Shown: one piece after another, positions 46,801-58,189 of the stretch
Position numbering within the stretch: position 1 is the first letter of the stretch
How the letters are laid out: every line of letters starts with the position of its first letter
Origin: Bradysia coprophila
Lineage: Eukaryota > Arthropoda > Insecta > Diptera > Sciaridae
DNA: 64,000 bases
Assembly: GCF_014529535.1 (NCBI RefSeq)
Contig: NW_023503941.1
Span: forward strand, 2,168,942-2,232,941
Direction of reading: 5' to 3'
The notes under the pieces: generated by a model
What the model was told of the DNA's origin: nothing
Database searches by the model: none
Seen by the model: the letters and a program-made list of their open reading frames with translations, nothing else
Position numbers and translations under genes: made by a program

Positions 46801-48007
46801 TCAATGAACGTCAACACAAGGCATGGTCGAATGTCAAACGTAGCGGAGGACATAGCGATTTCAACTCGCCTCTCATGAGAACAGACCATACCTGGTACAT
46901 TCATTGGATTTTCTAACACATTGATATTTCCTTTGAAGGAAGGAGTTGGTGTTGAAGTACGTATTTGAAAAATTGTGGAATCGTGAAAATTGTGTTTGTT
47001 TTTTTAACCTGTCACACAGACGACAAGACAAGCATTGTCGATCGATTAATTTCGAATCTTCTACTTCAATTGTTTGTATTTTACTAAGCACAAGTATCGA
47101 ACAAGGTTTTTTGCTGAGTCTTTGGCTCACTGGTTGTTGGGCCTGATAGTTGGACGTCAAGCCACACATCGTCGCAATAATCTCGAAGTGAAATTTCGAA
47201 ATTTGTTTTTGCCCTAGAATAACACTATTTTCTCCACTCAAAAGGCCATGAGAAAATGTTTTATTCACGCTTCGTTTGGTGAGAAAGTGTCTATTTTCTA
47301 CCACAAACGTGTCGTGTAGACAAACATCTCGCACATCTGTAAAATTCTGTGTTCAAATCTGGAAGAAAATAGGAAATTCCAACTCCAACCAGCAATTTAG
47401 CTAATCGTCCGGCGTCGTAGACGAATAGAAATTACATTACAAGTATACAGAGCTCTAAAGACATGAACAACTGATAAGGAACTCGTGGGAATATACCGTT
47501 AAAGACGTTCATACGTAAACATGTCTTATATACAATTCAATTATCGCAAAGTTTTGAGTCAACCGACCGACCATCCCAACGAATTTCGTTGATCTTTTCT
47601 CTCTTTTTAATGGTGTTATCAATTTGACGGTATAAGCAATGCTCTCTCGTTGGAGAGACTGTAACAACATCTACTTTTGTGACTGAACTTTGGGGAAATT
47701 ATATGAAGTAATAGGGACTCTATGACAACCGTTTTGTCTTGACGATAAAAAAAACATTGAAAGACTGTTGTTGCTTGGTAAAAGTATCGAAAAAATTCAG
47801 TTTTTATTCCAATTCCGAAAAATGGCTTAGCTTAACTCAACTCAATTATATTCATTAAAAACAGAAAACATTTTTTTTTTGTTCGGAAAACTTGCAATGC
47901 ATACACGTCTACAACAATGTTGTACAACACTTTCTGTTACAAATGCTTACGAAATTATCTTTATGGCCTCTGCGCACTTTATAATATAATACAACAAAGC
48001 ACATCGT
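46801..48007. other. No gene recognised
   Basis: A 153-codon ORF at 46873-47334 (-) has no recognisable domain. A possible minus-strand AATAAA at 47804-47809 could serve the RING gene. Confidence 0.4.
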
Positions 48008-48793
48008 TCAGTTCTCTCCTTTGACCATATTTTCAGTCTTCTCAGTCACACCGTCATTCACAACAATAACACAGTCATCGTCGTCACTCGCATTGTTATC
48101 ATCATCATCACCATCCAAATCGATGACGATTTTCTTCGAGCTCTGGTGTTGGTTCATAAATTCATCCATTGCTACTTTTCGCTTCATCGCTGAACTAGCC
48201 GATGATAAAAGTGTGCGAACCTGTTCTCTCAATCGATTGTTTTCCACTTCAATTTCCGTCTGACGGGTCTGTAGCTGAGCATTTACCCGTTCAAAGCATT
48301 CGATTAACTTCATCCGACCATTTAAGTCAATTTGTGCGTTCCGCAGTTCGCGTCGACATTGATCCAATTTGTCCAGATGCTCCTTTTCCGCCAGTTTAGC
48401 CGCACTCATTTCGAACAGTAAATCTTTGATGCGTTCCTCGAAAATGATTATTTGATTGCGTAGACTGAGCGTCTCCCGGTTGTGATCCTCTGTGGCCAGT
48501 TTAAGCGTTGCATTCAACAATACAATGTCCACCTCCTTTGCGGCTAATGTGGTCTGCAATTGTTCCTTTTCGACATCCACCAACTGGTCTTTCAATTCAT
48601 CCAATGTGGCGTTTGTGAAATTCGGATAAATTCTCGTCGGTCGACAGGTTTTTTTGCGACACTGCGGACAGGTCTTTGAACGTTTTATCCATTCGGCTAA
48701 GCAATTTTCGTGGAATATGTGACCGCATTTGAGGTGCAATAGAACGTTCTCCGGCAATAGGAATTCACAGCAAATACAACACGAAATTATCAT
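48008..48793 (-). CDS. RING-H2 and coiled-coil protein, TRAIP/NOPO-like E3 ligase
   Basis: A single-exon, 261-residue protein. The RING-H2 finger uses Cys6, Cys9, Cys23, His25, His28, Cys31, Cys42 and Cys45. About 65-205 is heptad-rich coiled coil (LKDQLVDVEKEQLQTTLAAK, then ENNRLREQVRTLL). The tail has KKIVIDLDGDDDD (about 222-234) and DDDDCVIVVND (about 238-248), each a hydrophobic core beside acidic residues. N-terminal RING plus coiled coil matches TRAIP and fly NOPO, ubiquitin ligases of replication stress and mitosis, but the protein is shorter (human TRAIP has about 470 residues). Other RING/coiled-coil proteins remain possible. Start: the first Met, just before the RING. Intronless, with a 5' flank reaching 49363. 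Confidence 0.87.
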   Translation of the reverse strand: MIISCCICCEFLLPENVLLHLKCGHIFHENCLAEWIKRSKTCPQCRKKTCRPTRIYPNFTNATLDELKDQLVDVEKEQLQTTLAAKEVDIVLLNATLKLATEDHNRETLSLRNQIIIFEERIKDLLFEMSAAKLAEKEHLDKLDQCRRELRNAQIDLNGRMKLIECFERVNAQLQTRQTEIEVENNRLREQVRTLLSSASSAMKRKVAMDEFMNQHQSSKKIVIDLDGDDDDNNASDDDDCVIVVNDGVTEKTENMVKGEN

Positions 48794-49363
48794 AATTTTT
48801 GCTTTTCTATCAGCTGTTCAAGTTTTATATACTACACACTGCACACCGAAACGGAACTGAACAACCTTCGTGTATATGGATGTCGAGCAACAGACGAGAA
48901 GTTAAGTTGTGTACGCGTGAACGTTCAAAGTTACTCTGTTATGTTTTCTGTTTATGTGACTCATCTGCTCTGATAGTATAATGTACAGTGTTAGAGGTCT
49001 GCAGCTGCTGTGTACCGATCGGTGTGTGCCGTAGTACCTGAAAATTGTTTGAAGTTCAATTACATCTCGAAAAACCGGTTTCACAGTAATTACCGCAGCT
49101 GAGGCGAATTGAATAAAAGGGACCTGGCAAAATAACATTCTTGTATGAAATCCGTCATTTTATCGTCAAGTGTGGTGTGTCAACCGCAGATCTGTACCTG
49201 CGTGACCTCCTCAAAGTTTACAGCCTTGAAGTTCGGCATGTTAAAGGTGGCTACCAGAAGGTATCTCCATTTTGATTCAGTTTACTTAACAGATGCGTTG
49301 AAACACTAGCGCACATGTGAGAGTACGCCTTTTACAACATAACGTCATGTAAACGGAGAAATC
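48794..49363. other. 5' flank of the RING gene
   Basis: No gene. At about 49199-49235 is one isolated end of the MITE at 55158-55317 (GACCTCCTCAAAGTTTACAG, then CCTTG). Confidence 0.55.
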
Positions 49364-49791
49364 TTCACTTTAAGAGGCACCAGTACTTAGCTAAAATTGT
49401 AGCCTACATTTGTGTGCCTCACATTTCATTTTTGATGATATCTTTTCATCAGAATCCTGTTTCAAAATTGTACGACCGCAATTCCGACCACGAATGTGTT
49501 AGCTTTCAACAGAAAATACATTTGGTTGTATTCGTTTGACCAGCTCTGAGAAAAGTGAGCAGTTTAATGAAATTTTCATAAACTGCTTATTGTTCTCAGA
49601 GCTGGTCAAATTGCTACAACCAAAACTATTTTCTGTCGAAAGCTAACACATTCGTGGACGGAATTGCGGTCGTACATTTTTGAAAAAGGATTCTGGTGGA
49701 AAGATATCATCAAAAGTAAACTAAAATCCAGTATTTAAAAATCGCCCTAATGTATGCTTTTCGTCAAAGTACCGGTGCCTCTTAATGTGAA
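49364..49791. mobile_element. Hairpin MITE, TTCACTTTAAGAGGCACC ends
   Basis: TTCACTTTAAGAGGCACC on the left and, inverted, TTCACATTAAGAGGCACC on the right. Inner arms of about 125 bp (49435-49560 and 49575-49705) match well, with GACCAGCTCTGAGAA and CGAATGTGTTAGCTTTC. Non-coding. Confidence 0.8.
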
Positions 49792-51078
49792 TCCAACTTT
49801 TAAGGTCGGTACGCATACACTCAGTTTTGGTCGCCGTTTAGAAAATGCGCATAGGCAGAGAGAGAACATTCTCTTTGAGCACATGCGTTATCAAAACGGA
49901 GCTCGTACTCGATTCCAGACCTCGCCTTCGGCTCTGTCTGGAAACATCTTACACGCTAAAGAAGACTTTTTGTGCTAGGTACGAAATATACTATTTCGTC
50001 GCCCGGTGAAGGCGCTGAGTTAATGAAACTAAATTTTGGCCACTATCATGACGATGTAAACCAAATTTATTTCATTTCCTTTCACTATTTGAACACGATT
50101 CACCGATTGAAAGCTAATTATTTTTGACATCTTTAAGGTCAGTTTCACTGACGAGTTAATACTTCACGGACAAAATCGGTAACATTGTCAGTGAAAGAAA
50201 AAGTATTTCTTCAATGTGATTTACTATTTTTGCCCGTTGCGCATCTCTAAACTGTAATGTATTGTATAGATAGAGAGAGAGAGAAGAGCTGATATAAGTC
50301 GTTTTACCAAACAAAGATGATTTTTTTCAGCTTTTTGTCATGATCGCACTAAAATCGTTTCGGCTACTCTCTTTCTCTTATACGTACGTGACTTAATGAA
50401 GTCGGTATACACATCACGAAAATTACTTTAGAAATGTGCTGGGATGAGGGCTTGGCAATTTTTAACCGCTTATAAAATCATTAACGAACTAATTTGTTAG
50501 AACAACTAAACGGCTACACTTAACATCAAATTTAGTTTGCATTTGCATTGATAATAACAATTTGATAATGTAAGGAAGTTATATCAGTTGTGGAGAGTAG
50601 AGAAAACTGTGTTTTGCTGGTATGCAACACATTTCTCAATGAACAGATGACTTTATTGTAATTGCATTTGTATTAAGAGTGTGGGTAGGATATTCGTATC
50701 TCGGAATTTTAAATTTTGAGCAAGTTTTATTTTTCGATGTATGTAATAATGGCCAAGGGCATTCATTTAGTTTGGAAACATAATACATTTTCTACCTGAC
50801 TGCCAACCAGTTTCGTTTACCTTATATCACATAAATGTTAGATAGATTGTGGTAACGTTTATGTTTACTACAAAAACTAATGAAGTAATAGCAATGATCA
50901 ATCAGTCGCAAAAACTTCGATGAAATGGAGTATCCGATTCGTTAGTAAAGATAAAGGTTTGTTATATAGGTGGAAGCATGGGTTTTCAGCGGGTATAATG
51001 TACGAATGCATGTGTGCCAACCTAAAAAAAATAAAAAACGACTGATGACCGGTGGCGACTCACTTGACGAGCAAATAA
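49792..51078. other. No gene recognised
   Basis: AT-rich. A (GA)n tract lies at about 50272-50286. Short ORFs are unsupported. Confidence 0.4.
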
Positions 51079-51630
51079 TACACAGAGAAAAAAGTCAGAT
51101 TAAATGTTTAATCTTTGGAAAGATTACGAACATTTTAAATTTTTCTAAAGATTTCATTTCAATCTTTTTTCAAAGATTACAAAAATTAAATCTTTCGATA
51201 GATTACGTTTCGGATTAAAATGGCTAAAATTGATAGTAGCAGTGAGAAGTGAAGTTAACTATAGACAATTTTGCCACGGATTTTTTTTTTTTCAAAGAAC
51301 GTTGTTATGGTACCTAGAGTTTATGATTAGAATCTAGTAGGTGGTAGATGTGTAATTTTTTGTCAGCACAGAAATGTTTGAGACCTTTTTTTGCTTTTCT
51401 TTAGGAATATTAATTTGAGTTGAAAATCGTTGCAAAATTAAATAAATTCTTCCATGCAAATTGGTCTTATACTTCTTAATCAATTGTACAATTAAATATG
51501 GGGCGCAAAATATCGTTTTATTATAATATTTTCCTACTTTTCAATACTTTTGTCAGGCTCAACTTCCTTATCGTTGCTTATCCAGATTTATTAAATATAA
51601 TAATTAAAAAAATGAAGAAAAAAAATGTTG

Positions 51631-51692
51631 CCTTCGATTAGGATTTGAACTCGTTTACTATGATGGTTACCTCAGTCGGTACAAAGGTTTCG
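51631..51692 (-). repeat. tRNA-like module, left arm
   Basis: On the minus strand: ACCGACTGAGGTAACC, then GAGTTCAAATCCTAATCG, resembling the B box of a Pol III promoter. The stems are degenerate, so it is not a functional tRNA. Confidence 0.5.
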
Positions 51693-51780
51693 TTCAGAAG
51701 ATTATTTTTTAATCTTTGAAAGATTAAAATCTCCGTAACAACGGTTCGAAATTAAATCTTGCTAAGATTAAGAACCCAAT

Positions 51781-53237
51781 CAGGGGTCGTACTACTCCTT
51801 ATTTTCCTGATTTTCCTTATTTTTGAAAAAACCACCTTATTCCTCCTTATTTTTGAAAAAGTTCCTTTTTTTCCTTATTTTTCAATAATTTTGACGAGAA
51901 AACTACATTTTTGGATAACAGATAATAAAAAAAAATCGCTGCGCGGCAGAATACTGAGCAATAGGGTCATCGTAAATCTTCACCCGATCTCCTACTGCTA
52001 GTAAACAAACCATAGAAATGTAGTTCCTTGTTGTCGATTTTACTGAAGAAAAATATCCACGTGGATTACAGTAATTTTGCTACCTTCCCACTCAATGGGA
52101 AGAGCGGTGTTGAAGAAGGGGAGGGAGGGTAGAATTGAAGGTAACGGACGAATGTTTGGAAAGAATTGCCTCTGTCTCACGCTAAAAAGCGCGGTCATAC
52201 TAAGTCAGTTAAAGCATCGACTTTACAAAAAGTCAGTCTAAGAAACAATCTAACGACAATAGAGCACAGTGGGGGAGGGGGTCCCAAAGTTTCAAAATTT
52301 TGGTGGACGCCACTTGTGTGCGACCTGTTGGAGGCTTGAAAAGGTCAATGGAATCTACCTGTTCCAAGTCATCTATGGGAAGAATCATTATTTTATTATT
52401 TCACTGATGTACTAAGAGGGAAACTTTCCCAACAAACTATTTGGTGGTAGATCACACAGAAAAACAAGACCTACATAAACTTAAATTCATTTGTGTTGTT
52501 TACAAATTTGATATAATTCTGACCTCAAATCTCTACTTCACCTAAAAGAAAATTAAGGAATGTAGCATATTGAGAAATGTACAGTTTTATCCTGAGGTTC
52601 AAAACACGACCTACAACCAATGGAATGTTGTAAAGAGCCATAGTCTTATTTTGTGGGTTGTGTGGATTATTTGTATTAATATTTACACGTAAATATTCAC
52701 AGTCCACAAAATAAACAATTGACATGGTATAAGAAAGTAGCGGTAAGCTAAGGTTAATAATTTCAAATTAACTTTTACTATTAAACCATGGTAATTCATA
52801 GGCCGCGTTCAGGAACGAAAAATTCTTCACTGAGTGAACATTCGTTTCGTTGAGTTAACGCTGTCAAGTTTAACTTTGAGGTTAGATTTCTCACGATGTA
52901 CTTTGGTCGTGAAAGTTTACCCAGATGTCATGAACGTTTCGTTTCTGAACGTGGCCCATTGCGTTTAAGTGGATTTAAGTGGATTAAATTAGTGTAAAAT
53001 CGTTGAATATGGGTATGGGAATTTTTGAAAAACTTCGTAATTTTTGATTATGAGCCTAAAAAAGCGTGCAGGGGGTGTGCGAATAAAAAATCATCAAGAT
53101 TTTTACCCAAAAATTTACTTCCAAGCTCCTTATTTTCTCCTTAATTTCAACCGAAAAATTCCTTATTTTCTCCTTATTTTTTTAAAAAACCTCCTTATTT
53201 CCTTAATAAGGCACGCCATTTTTGAGTGCGAGGTCTG
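51781..53237. mobile_element. hAT-like element, TSD AACCCAAT
   Basis: AACCCAAT at 51773-51780 and 53238-53245. The left end CAGGGGTCGTACT resembles the inverted right end CAGACCTCGCACT. Both ends carry CTCCTTATTTT repeats. Excision restores the tRNA-like module. It is 1457 bp with no transposase. Confidence 0.82.
52801..52950. mobile_element. Small MITE, GGCCGCGTTCAG ends
   Basis: GGCCGCGTTCAGGAACGAAA and its inverted counterpart TTTCGTTTCTGAACGTGGCC enclose about 105 bp. It is nested in the 51781-53237 element. Confidence 0.75.
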
Positions 53238-53238
53238 A

Positions 53239-53318
53239 ACCCAATAGCTCAGTGGTAAAGTACAGGACTGGAGATACGGAGGTACCGAGGTGAAAGAGTT
53301 CAAATCCTGATCAAAGTA
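53239..53318 (+). repeat. tRNA-like module, right arm
   Basis: ATAGCTCAGTGGTAAAG (A-box-like, 53244-53260) and GAGTTCAAATCCTGA (B-box-like, 53296-53310) at tRNA-like spacing. The T stem pairs poorly and no acceptor stem closes, so it is SINE-like and not a tRNA gene. Confidence 0.6.
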
Positions 53319-53611
53319 AGTAAAAAAAAACATTTAATTTCAACTAAACAAATAAAATTCCCAATTTCAGAATAAATAAAACAAGTAAATCTGATTCGAT
53401 ATTCAAATATAAGTTGAAAAAAAAATTTTTATTTCAAAATAAAAAAATTTAAATCTCTTGCAAGATTTCGATCTAATCCATCGAAAGATTATTTTCGAAA
53501 TATTAAATGCAAGTAATCTTTCGAAAAATTAGATTTCAATCCAAAAATAAATTTGGTCCTATATGTAATCCGAAAAAGATTTAAATCTAATCCAGGATTT
53601 CTCTCTGTGTA

Positions 53612-54023
53612 CGAGAACAAATTCGTCACTCTATATCGGTGATATGCTTGCCGTCCGTGAAATAGTAAATTTCATTAATTTGAGTTGAATTCGTTTCGCT
53701 CGTATCGGCAATGGCAAATTTATAAATGGACGGAAAATAATTACATTTTTCCCGGCTAAAAAGATTTTTTTTTAATTTGCAGACCTCTACTAAAAAGAGA
53801 AATAGTATATCTCGAGGCTACAATGTGTGTCGTTACGTATAATCCGGACAGTCTACTGCATGTGAACATTTTCTTCATGCATACAAATAGGCGTTTATGA
53901 TGAGTACAATCTTGCACATGCTTTTGATGTAAGAGTGATTTCCATAAGACTAGGAATCAAATTCGACTTTCCGTGTAAAATTTGTTGATCAAGGCTTACC
54001 TCAATCAACACACGGAATGTTTT
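53612..54023. other. No gene recognised
   Basis: AT-rich flank between two elements; nothing else was seen. Confidence 0.4.
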
Positions 54024-55140
54024 TAGCCCCGTACGAAGTACTGGGGGCTTATAAGATTAATATGCCGTTTGTAACACGTCGAATTGGAAGCAGACAGTAA
54101 GGGCAAAGCATTTGGTTATGTTAATAGATGACGAATCCGCAATAAAAAAAATGTCCGTCCGTCCGTCTGTGACCGCTCTAGCTTGAGTAAATCACAACCT
54201 TTTTTGAAAATTCTTTTTTTTCCCGATTGGTATCGACAAAAGTAAGGTCAAGTTCGAAAATGGGCATGGTAGGGTCGGCCCCTCCAGAGCTAGGGCCCTA
54301 TAGGTGTTTTTCAGTCTTTCAACGATATCTACCGAAATACGCACGCAATAGCTGCTTGTGATATATCAAATGAAAGGTATTGACGAGTAGAACAAAGTTG
54401 CTGAACATTGTTTTTGGGTAAGATGCAACGTGGGCTTGTTGGGAGGGCTCAAAGGTCGTTACTCGGCCCTAAGTGTTTTTTGCACATAAATCGAGTAAAT
54501 CTCATCCGATTTTGCTAATTTTTGTTTTATTTGAGAGGTAATTGAATACCGAAAAGAACGTGGCGAAAAAAGTTTCAAATTTGGGTCCTTGGACTAAGGC
54601 CGCTACTCGGCCCTAAGTGTTTTTTGCACATAAATCGAGTAAATGTCATCCGATTTTGCTAATTTTTGTTTCATTTGAGAGATAATTGAATGCCGAATAG
54701 AATGATGGCGAAAAAAGTTTCAAATTTGCGCCCTTGGACTAAGGCAGCTACTCGGCCCTAAGTGCTTTTTGCACATAAATCGAGTAAATCTCATCCGATT
54801 TTGCTAGTTTTTGTTTCATTTGAGAGATAATTGAATACCCAATGGAAAGTTGGCAAAAAATTTTGGGTTTCTAAAATAATGTCGTAAATTGTTGGTTTTA
54901 TTTGAGAGGTACTTCGTACTGGCTTTCGTAATTGCGCTATGCGCAATTTTAAAAATGAACACTTTCAGTAAATTTGACCATGCCCAACTTGACTTGCATT
55001 TTGGTAACAGACGCATTAGAGGGTTGTAGACGTAATAGGGTCCGGACGGCTACGGACGTATTATGGTTACGGACGAAGTAGGATTATGGGTCGTACGGGG
55101 CTAAGTCGCAGCAAACGCTCCGACTGTTCTGATGCCTTGT
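54024..55140 (+). mobile_element. GTACGGGGC-family element, short copy
   Basis: Starts TAGCCCCGTACGAAG, carries GTACGGGGCTA at 55093-55103 and ends AGTCGCAGCAAACGCTCCGA...GATGCCTTGTTTT, as at 9706-11366. It has only a short GTCC tract (54153-54170) and about three of the 143-bp units, which explains its smaller size. Confidence 0.78.
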
Positions 55141-55157
55141 TTTTAACTAATTGATTC

Positions 55158-55317
55158 CAAGGCTGTAAACTTTGAGGAGGTCATGCAGACCGCCATTTAT
55201 TAGATACGCGGGAACACACCACGTCTGATGATTTTACATACAAAAAAAAAATCACCACATCAGGTCACGCAGACCGCCATCTGAATCTGCGTGACCTCCC
55301 CAAAGTTTACAGCCTTG
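55158..55317. mobile_element. hAT-like MITE, TSD ATTGATTC
   Basis: ATTGATTC at 55150-55157 and 55318-55325. The ends are CAAGGCTGTAAACTTTG and its complement. GAGGTCAYGCAGACCGCCAT lies in both arms. It is 160 bp. Confidence 0.9.
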
Positions 55318-55325
55318 ATTGATTC

Positions 55326-57209
55326 AACTAACAGTGCGGAGCAATAGTTTCTTCAACTAATCGTAATGGTCAATTTCATACCTACTTAATTATGAAAATT
55401 TAGATGGGCAGCGCCGGAATTTTTTACGTGCAGTACTTGCATTATGCATGAACACACTTCTCTCCTACTATACTAAAACGACACTTTTATGATGGAATGT
55501 TGGAAAACTCATTCAACACCACTCACACTCACACATTCTATTCATTTATGTGCAATTCTACCTTTTACTCTATCAAACCTTTTCTGAGAATTTTGAGCGC
55601 CTAACAACATACTTCCTACAAAAATTTAAAAACAAATAAATATGCCTGCATGCCAAAAAAAAATGCGCATGCCACCTCTGTCGGTCGGTGGAGGCTAAAC
55701 TTTTTGGTCGTTCAGATTCCGAGGATATAATTTGAAAATCGGAATTCTTTCTTTGACTTTCGTTTATTTAGATCGGTAAACATTTCCGGTGGAATAAATC
55801 CGCTAACATCGTCGTAACCATCTTTAGCAGTAAATTGAATCACAACTTTCCAATGGCGTCATTAATTAAGATGTGACTTGGCGTTGGAATGTGTATTTTG
55901 AACAGTAAAACACATTCATTTGTAACTTTCTGGTTACGAATCGGTTCGTACAGTCTCACTTTAAGTGCAAAATTTTAAGCCAAATTTTTACGATTTTTGA
56001 TGACAAATCTCCAGATTTGAAACATTTTCATTGTGTGACCCACATTTTGCATTCATTTCATTCAATCTACTTATGTTGTAGACGTTTCTTTTTGCAAGCG
56101 AATTCATGTAAATTTCGATATTTAAATAAAGTCAAACATTGTGTCTAATGAGAACTTTTTGTGGGCAAGGCGCAGACAAATATTATTTTAGCATTTTTGC
56201 CAAATAAACAAATTGGTGAAAACAAAAGTTAAACATTCACGTTGGACCGTTTGTTTGTTCGCCGAGTTTTTTTTATGGCTGAAGATGAAAGTTTTTGCCA
56301 TTTTTTTTTTGGAATGTCTTCAGCTAATCGATGGCTCTCCTCGCACATCGCTTTTAGCACATTTAAGTGATACGTTGAGGTAATAAAGACGGTTCGAAGA
56401 ATGTTTACCGTTTGATTCAAATTAACTGATGACCCAAAATTTGATACAGATGGTGGTACGGGAGCAGTTCTATCCATCCGTACTATAACATGGCTCTAAG
56501 ATTTTAGAATCAAGATTTCTTGTTAATTATCGATTGATGTAAACACCATAATATATCGATTGACCATCCAAAATCGATTGATATAAAGAAGCTTCTATTG
56601 AAGCGGAGAGACAGTTTCAGTACTGTGAACCAGAATGGTCTAACCATCATGTTGCTTCCCTTCACAGGAACTCTAAATTTGTAGAACACTGCCCAGTGTC
56701 CATGTGTCCTTACACAAGGCTTTTCTCTCACTCTTCTTTTTCACAACAATTCAAAGATCATCACTTTTCCATGAAAGATTGGAAACTATTGTTGATTGGG
56801 AACTGTTGTGGATTGGAAACTATTGTGGCCTGGGAACTGTTGTGGATTAGGAACTGTCGTACATAAGAAACTGTCATTTCATTTATTTTCCGTAAAAAAT
56901 ATCATGGGCGCGCGTTAGCATAGCGCCCGTGACGCAAGTCCTATTACTAGAAAAAATTTCAAAAAAATTTTTTTGTCGTAGACTGCAGAACCATATATAC
57001 AGCAAATATTGAAGTTCTACAATTCAAATACAAATGACTCCAAATTACCATTAAAAAAAACTAGGCGTCCGTACGAGTTCAACGAGCCATCACACGTTCT
57101 TGCAGCTTAAAATTTGGCCACGCAAAAAATCTTCCAAGAAGCCCCATTTCCATACATTTTGGTCAATTTCAGTACTTTAAACGAAATGAAAAAATCCTAC
57201 GTTACTTTG
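55326..57209. other. No gene recognised (1.9 kb)
   Basis: An 82-codon ORF at 56229-56477 (-) has a mixed composition that could be coding, but it has no recognisable domain and no exon partners. A (GTGACGCAAGTCC) hairpin-family fragment lies at about 56930. Confidence 0.4.
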
Positions 57210-57245
57210 TTAGTCCGTCCGTCCGTCTGTCCGTCCGTCCGTCCG
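57210..57245. repeat. (GTCC)n tract
   Basis: About eight GTCC/GTCT units followed by sequence with GGAGCTAGGGCTCC, loosely similar to the context of the GTACGGGGC family. Confidence 0.75.
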
Positions 57246-57479
57246 TGTTTCCTATCTTCTAAAGTCTTCTTTAGATTTTGTTGAAATTTTGGGAGTAGAT
57301 TCTAGTCGTCATTCTAAGACATTCCAGAAAAAAAAAATTGGGGGGAACCGGCCTCGTTTCGGAGCTAGGGCTCCTCGAAGTTCCCATATAGGCCCCATAT
57401 AAGAACACCTTTAAGTGTGTGTGTGTGGATGGGTATGGTAGAACAAATTTGTTCGCTTTTGGTAAGCTCTGCTCGCCTC

Positions 57480-58185
57480 AATTTTTTTTCCTAAACTTAG
57501 TATTTTTTAAATTTTGAAATTTTTTTTAAATTTTTCAAAATTTTCCAAATTTTTTCACAATTTTTAAATTTTTCAAAATTTTTTAAATTTTTAAATTTTT
57601 TTTAAATTTTTCAAAATTTTTAAAATTTTAAATTTTTCAAAATTTTTCAAAATTTTTTAAATTTTTCAAATTTTTTAAATTTTTTTAAATTTTTCAAATT
57701 TTTTGAAATTTTTAATTTTTTTTTAAATTTTTCAAATTTTTTCAAATTTTTAGTTTTTTTTTAAATTTTTTAAATTTTTCAAATTTTTTAAATTTTTTTA
57801 AATTTTTCAAATTTTTTCAAATTTTTTAAATTTTTTCAAATTTTTTAAATTTTTTAAATTTTTTTAAATTTTTCAAATTTTTTCAAATTTTTTAAATTTT
57901 TCAAAATTTTTTAAATTTTTCAAATTTTTTAAATTTTTTTAAATTTTTCAAATTTTTTCAAATTTTTAATTTTTTTTTAAATTTTTCAAATTTTTTCAAA
58001 TTTTTAATTTTTTTTTAAATTTTTTAAATTTTTCAAATTTTTTAAATTTTTCAAATTTTTTCAAATTTTTAAAATTTTTTTAAATTTTTTAAAAATTTTT
58101 ACATTTTTTAAATTTTTTCAAATTTTTAAAATTTTTCAAAATTTTTCAAAATTTTTAAAATTTTTAAAATTTTTAATTTTTTTTT
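57480..58185. repeat. AAATTTTTTC low-complexity tract
   Basis: About 700 bp made almost only of AAATTTTT and TCAAATTTTT words in irregular period (9-12 bp), with virtually no G except a few TTTTGAAATTT. It abuts the hairpin at 58190. Confidence 0.95.
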
Positions 58186-58189
58186 TGAA

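Larger units (their letters stand above)
51079..53611. mobile_element. TACACAGAG inverted-repeat element with tRNA-like modules
   Basis: TACACAGAGAAAAAAG on the left, its counterpart TTTCTCTCTGTGTA on the right, and many AATCTTT / AAAGATT subterminal repeats (51095-51225, 53450-53600). A tRNA-like module sits in each arm, in opposite orientations. Without the inner hAT element it is about 1.07 kb. Confidence 0.75.

Noticed and set aside
53239..53318. A functional tRNA gene
   Set aside because: A and B boxes are recognisable, but the T stem and acceptor stem do not pair, and the segment was split by a transposon.
54024..55140. Clear Helitron ends
   Set aside because: A CTAA and a nearby hairpin exist, but the hairpin lies after the CTAA and the 5' end is not a firm TC; superfamily left open.
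56229..56477. 82-codon ORF on the minus strand with plausible composition
   Set aside because: No recognisable domain, no neighbouring exons and no poly-A signal tied to it; RNA evidence would be needed.
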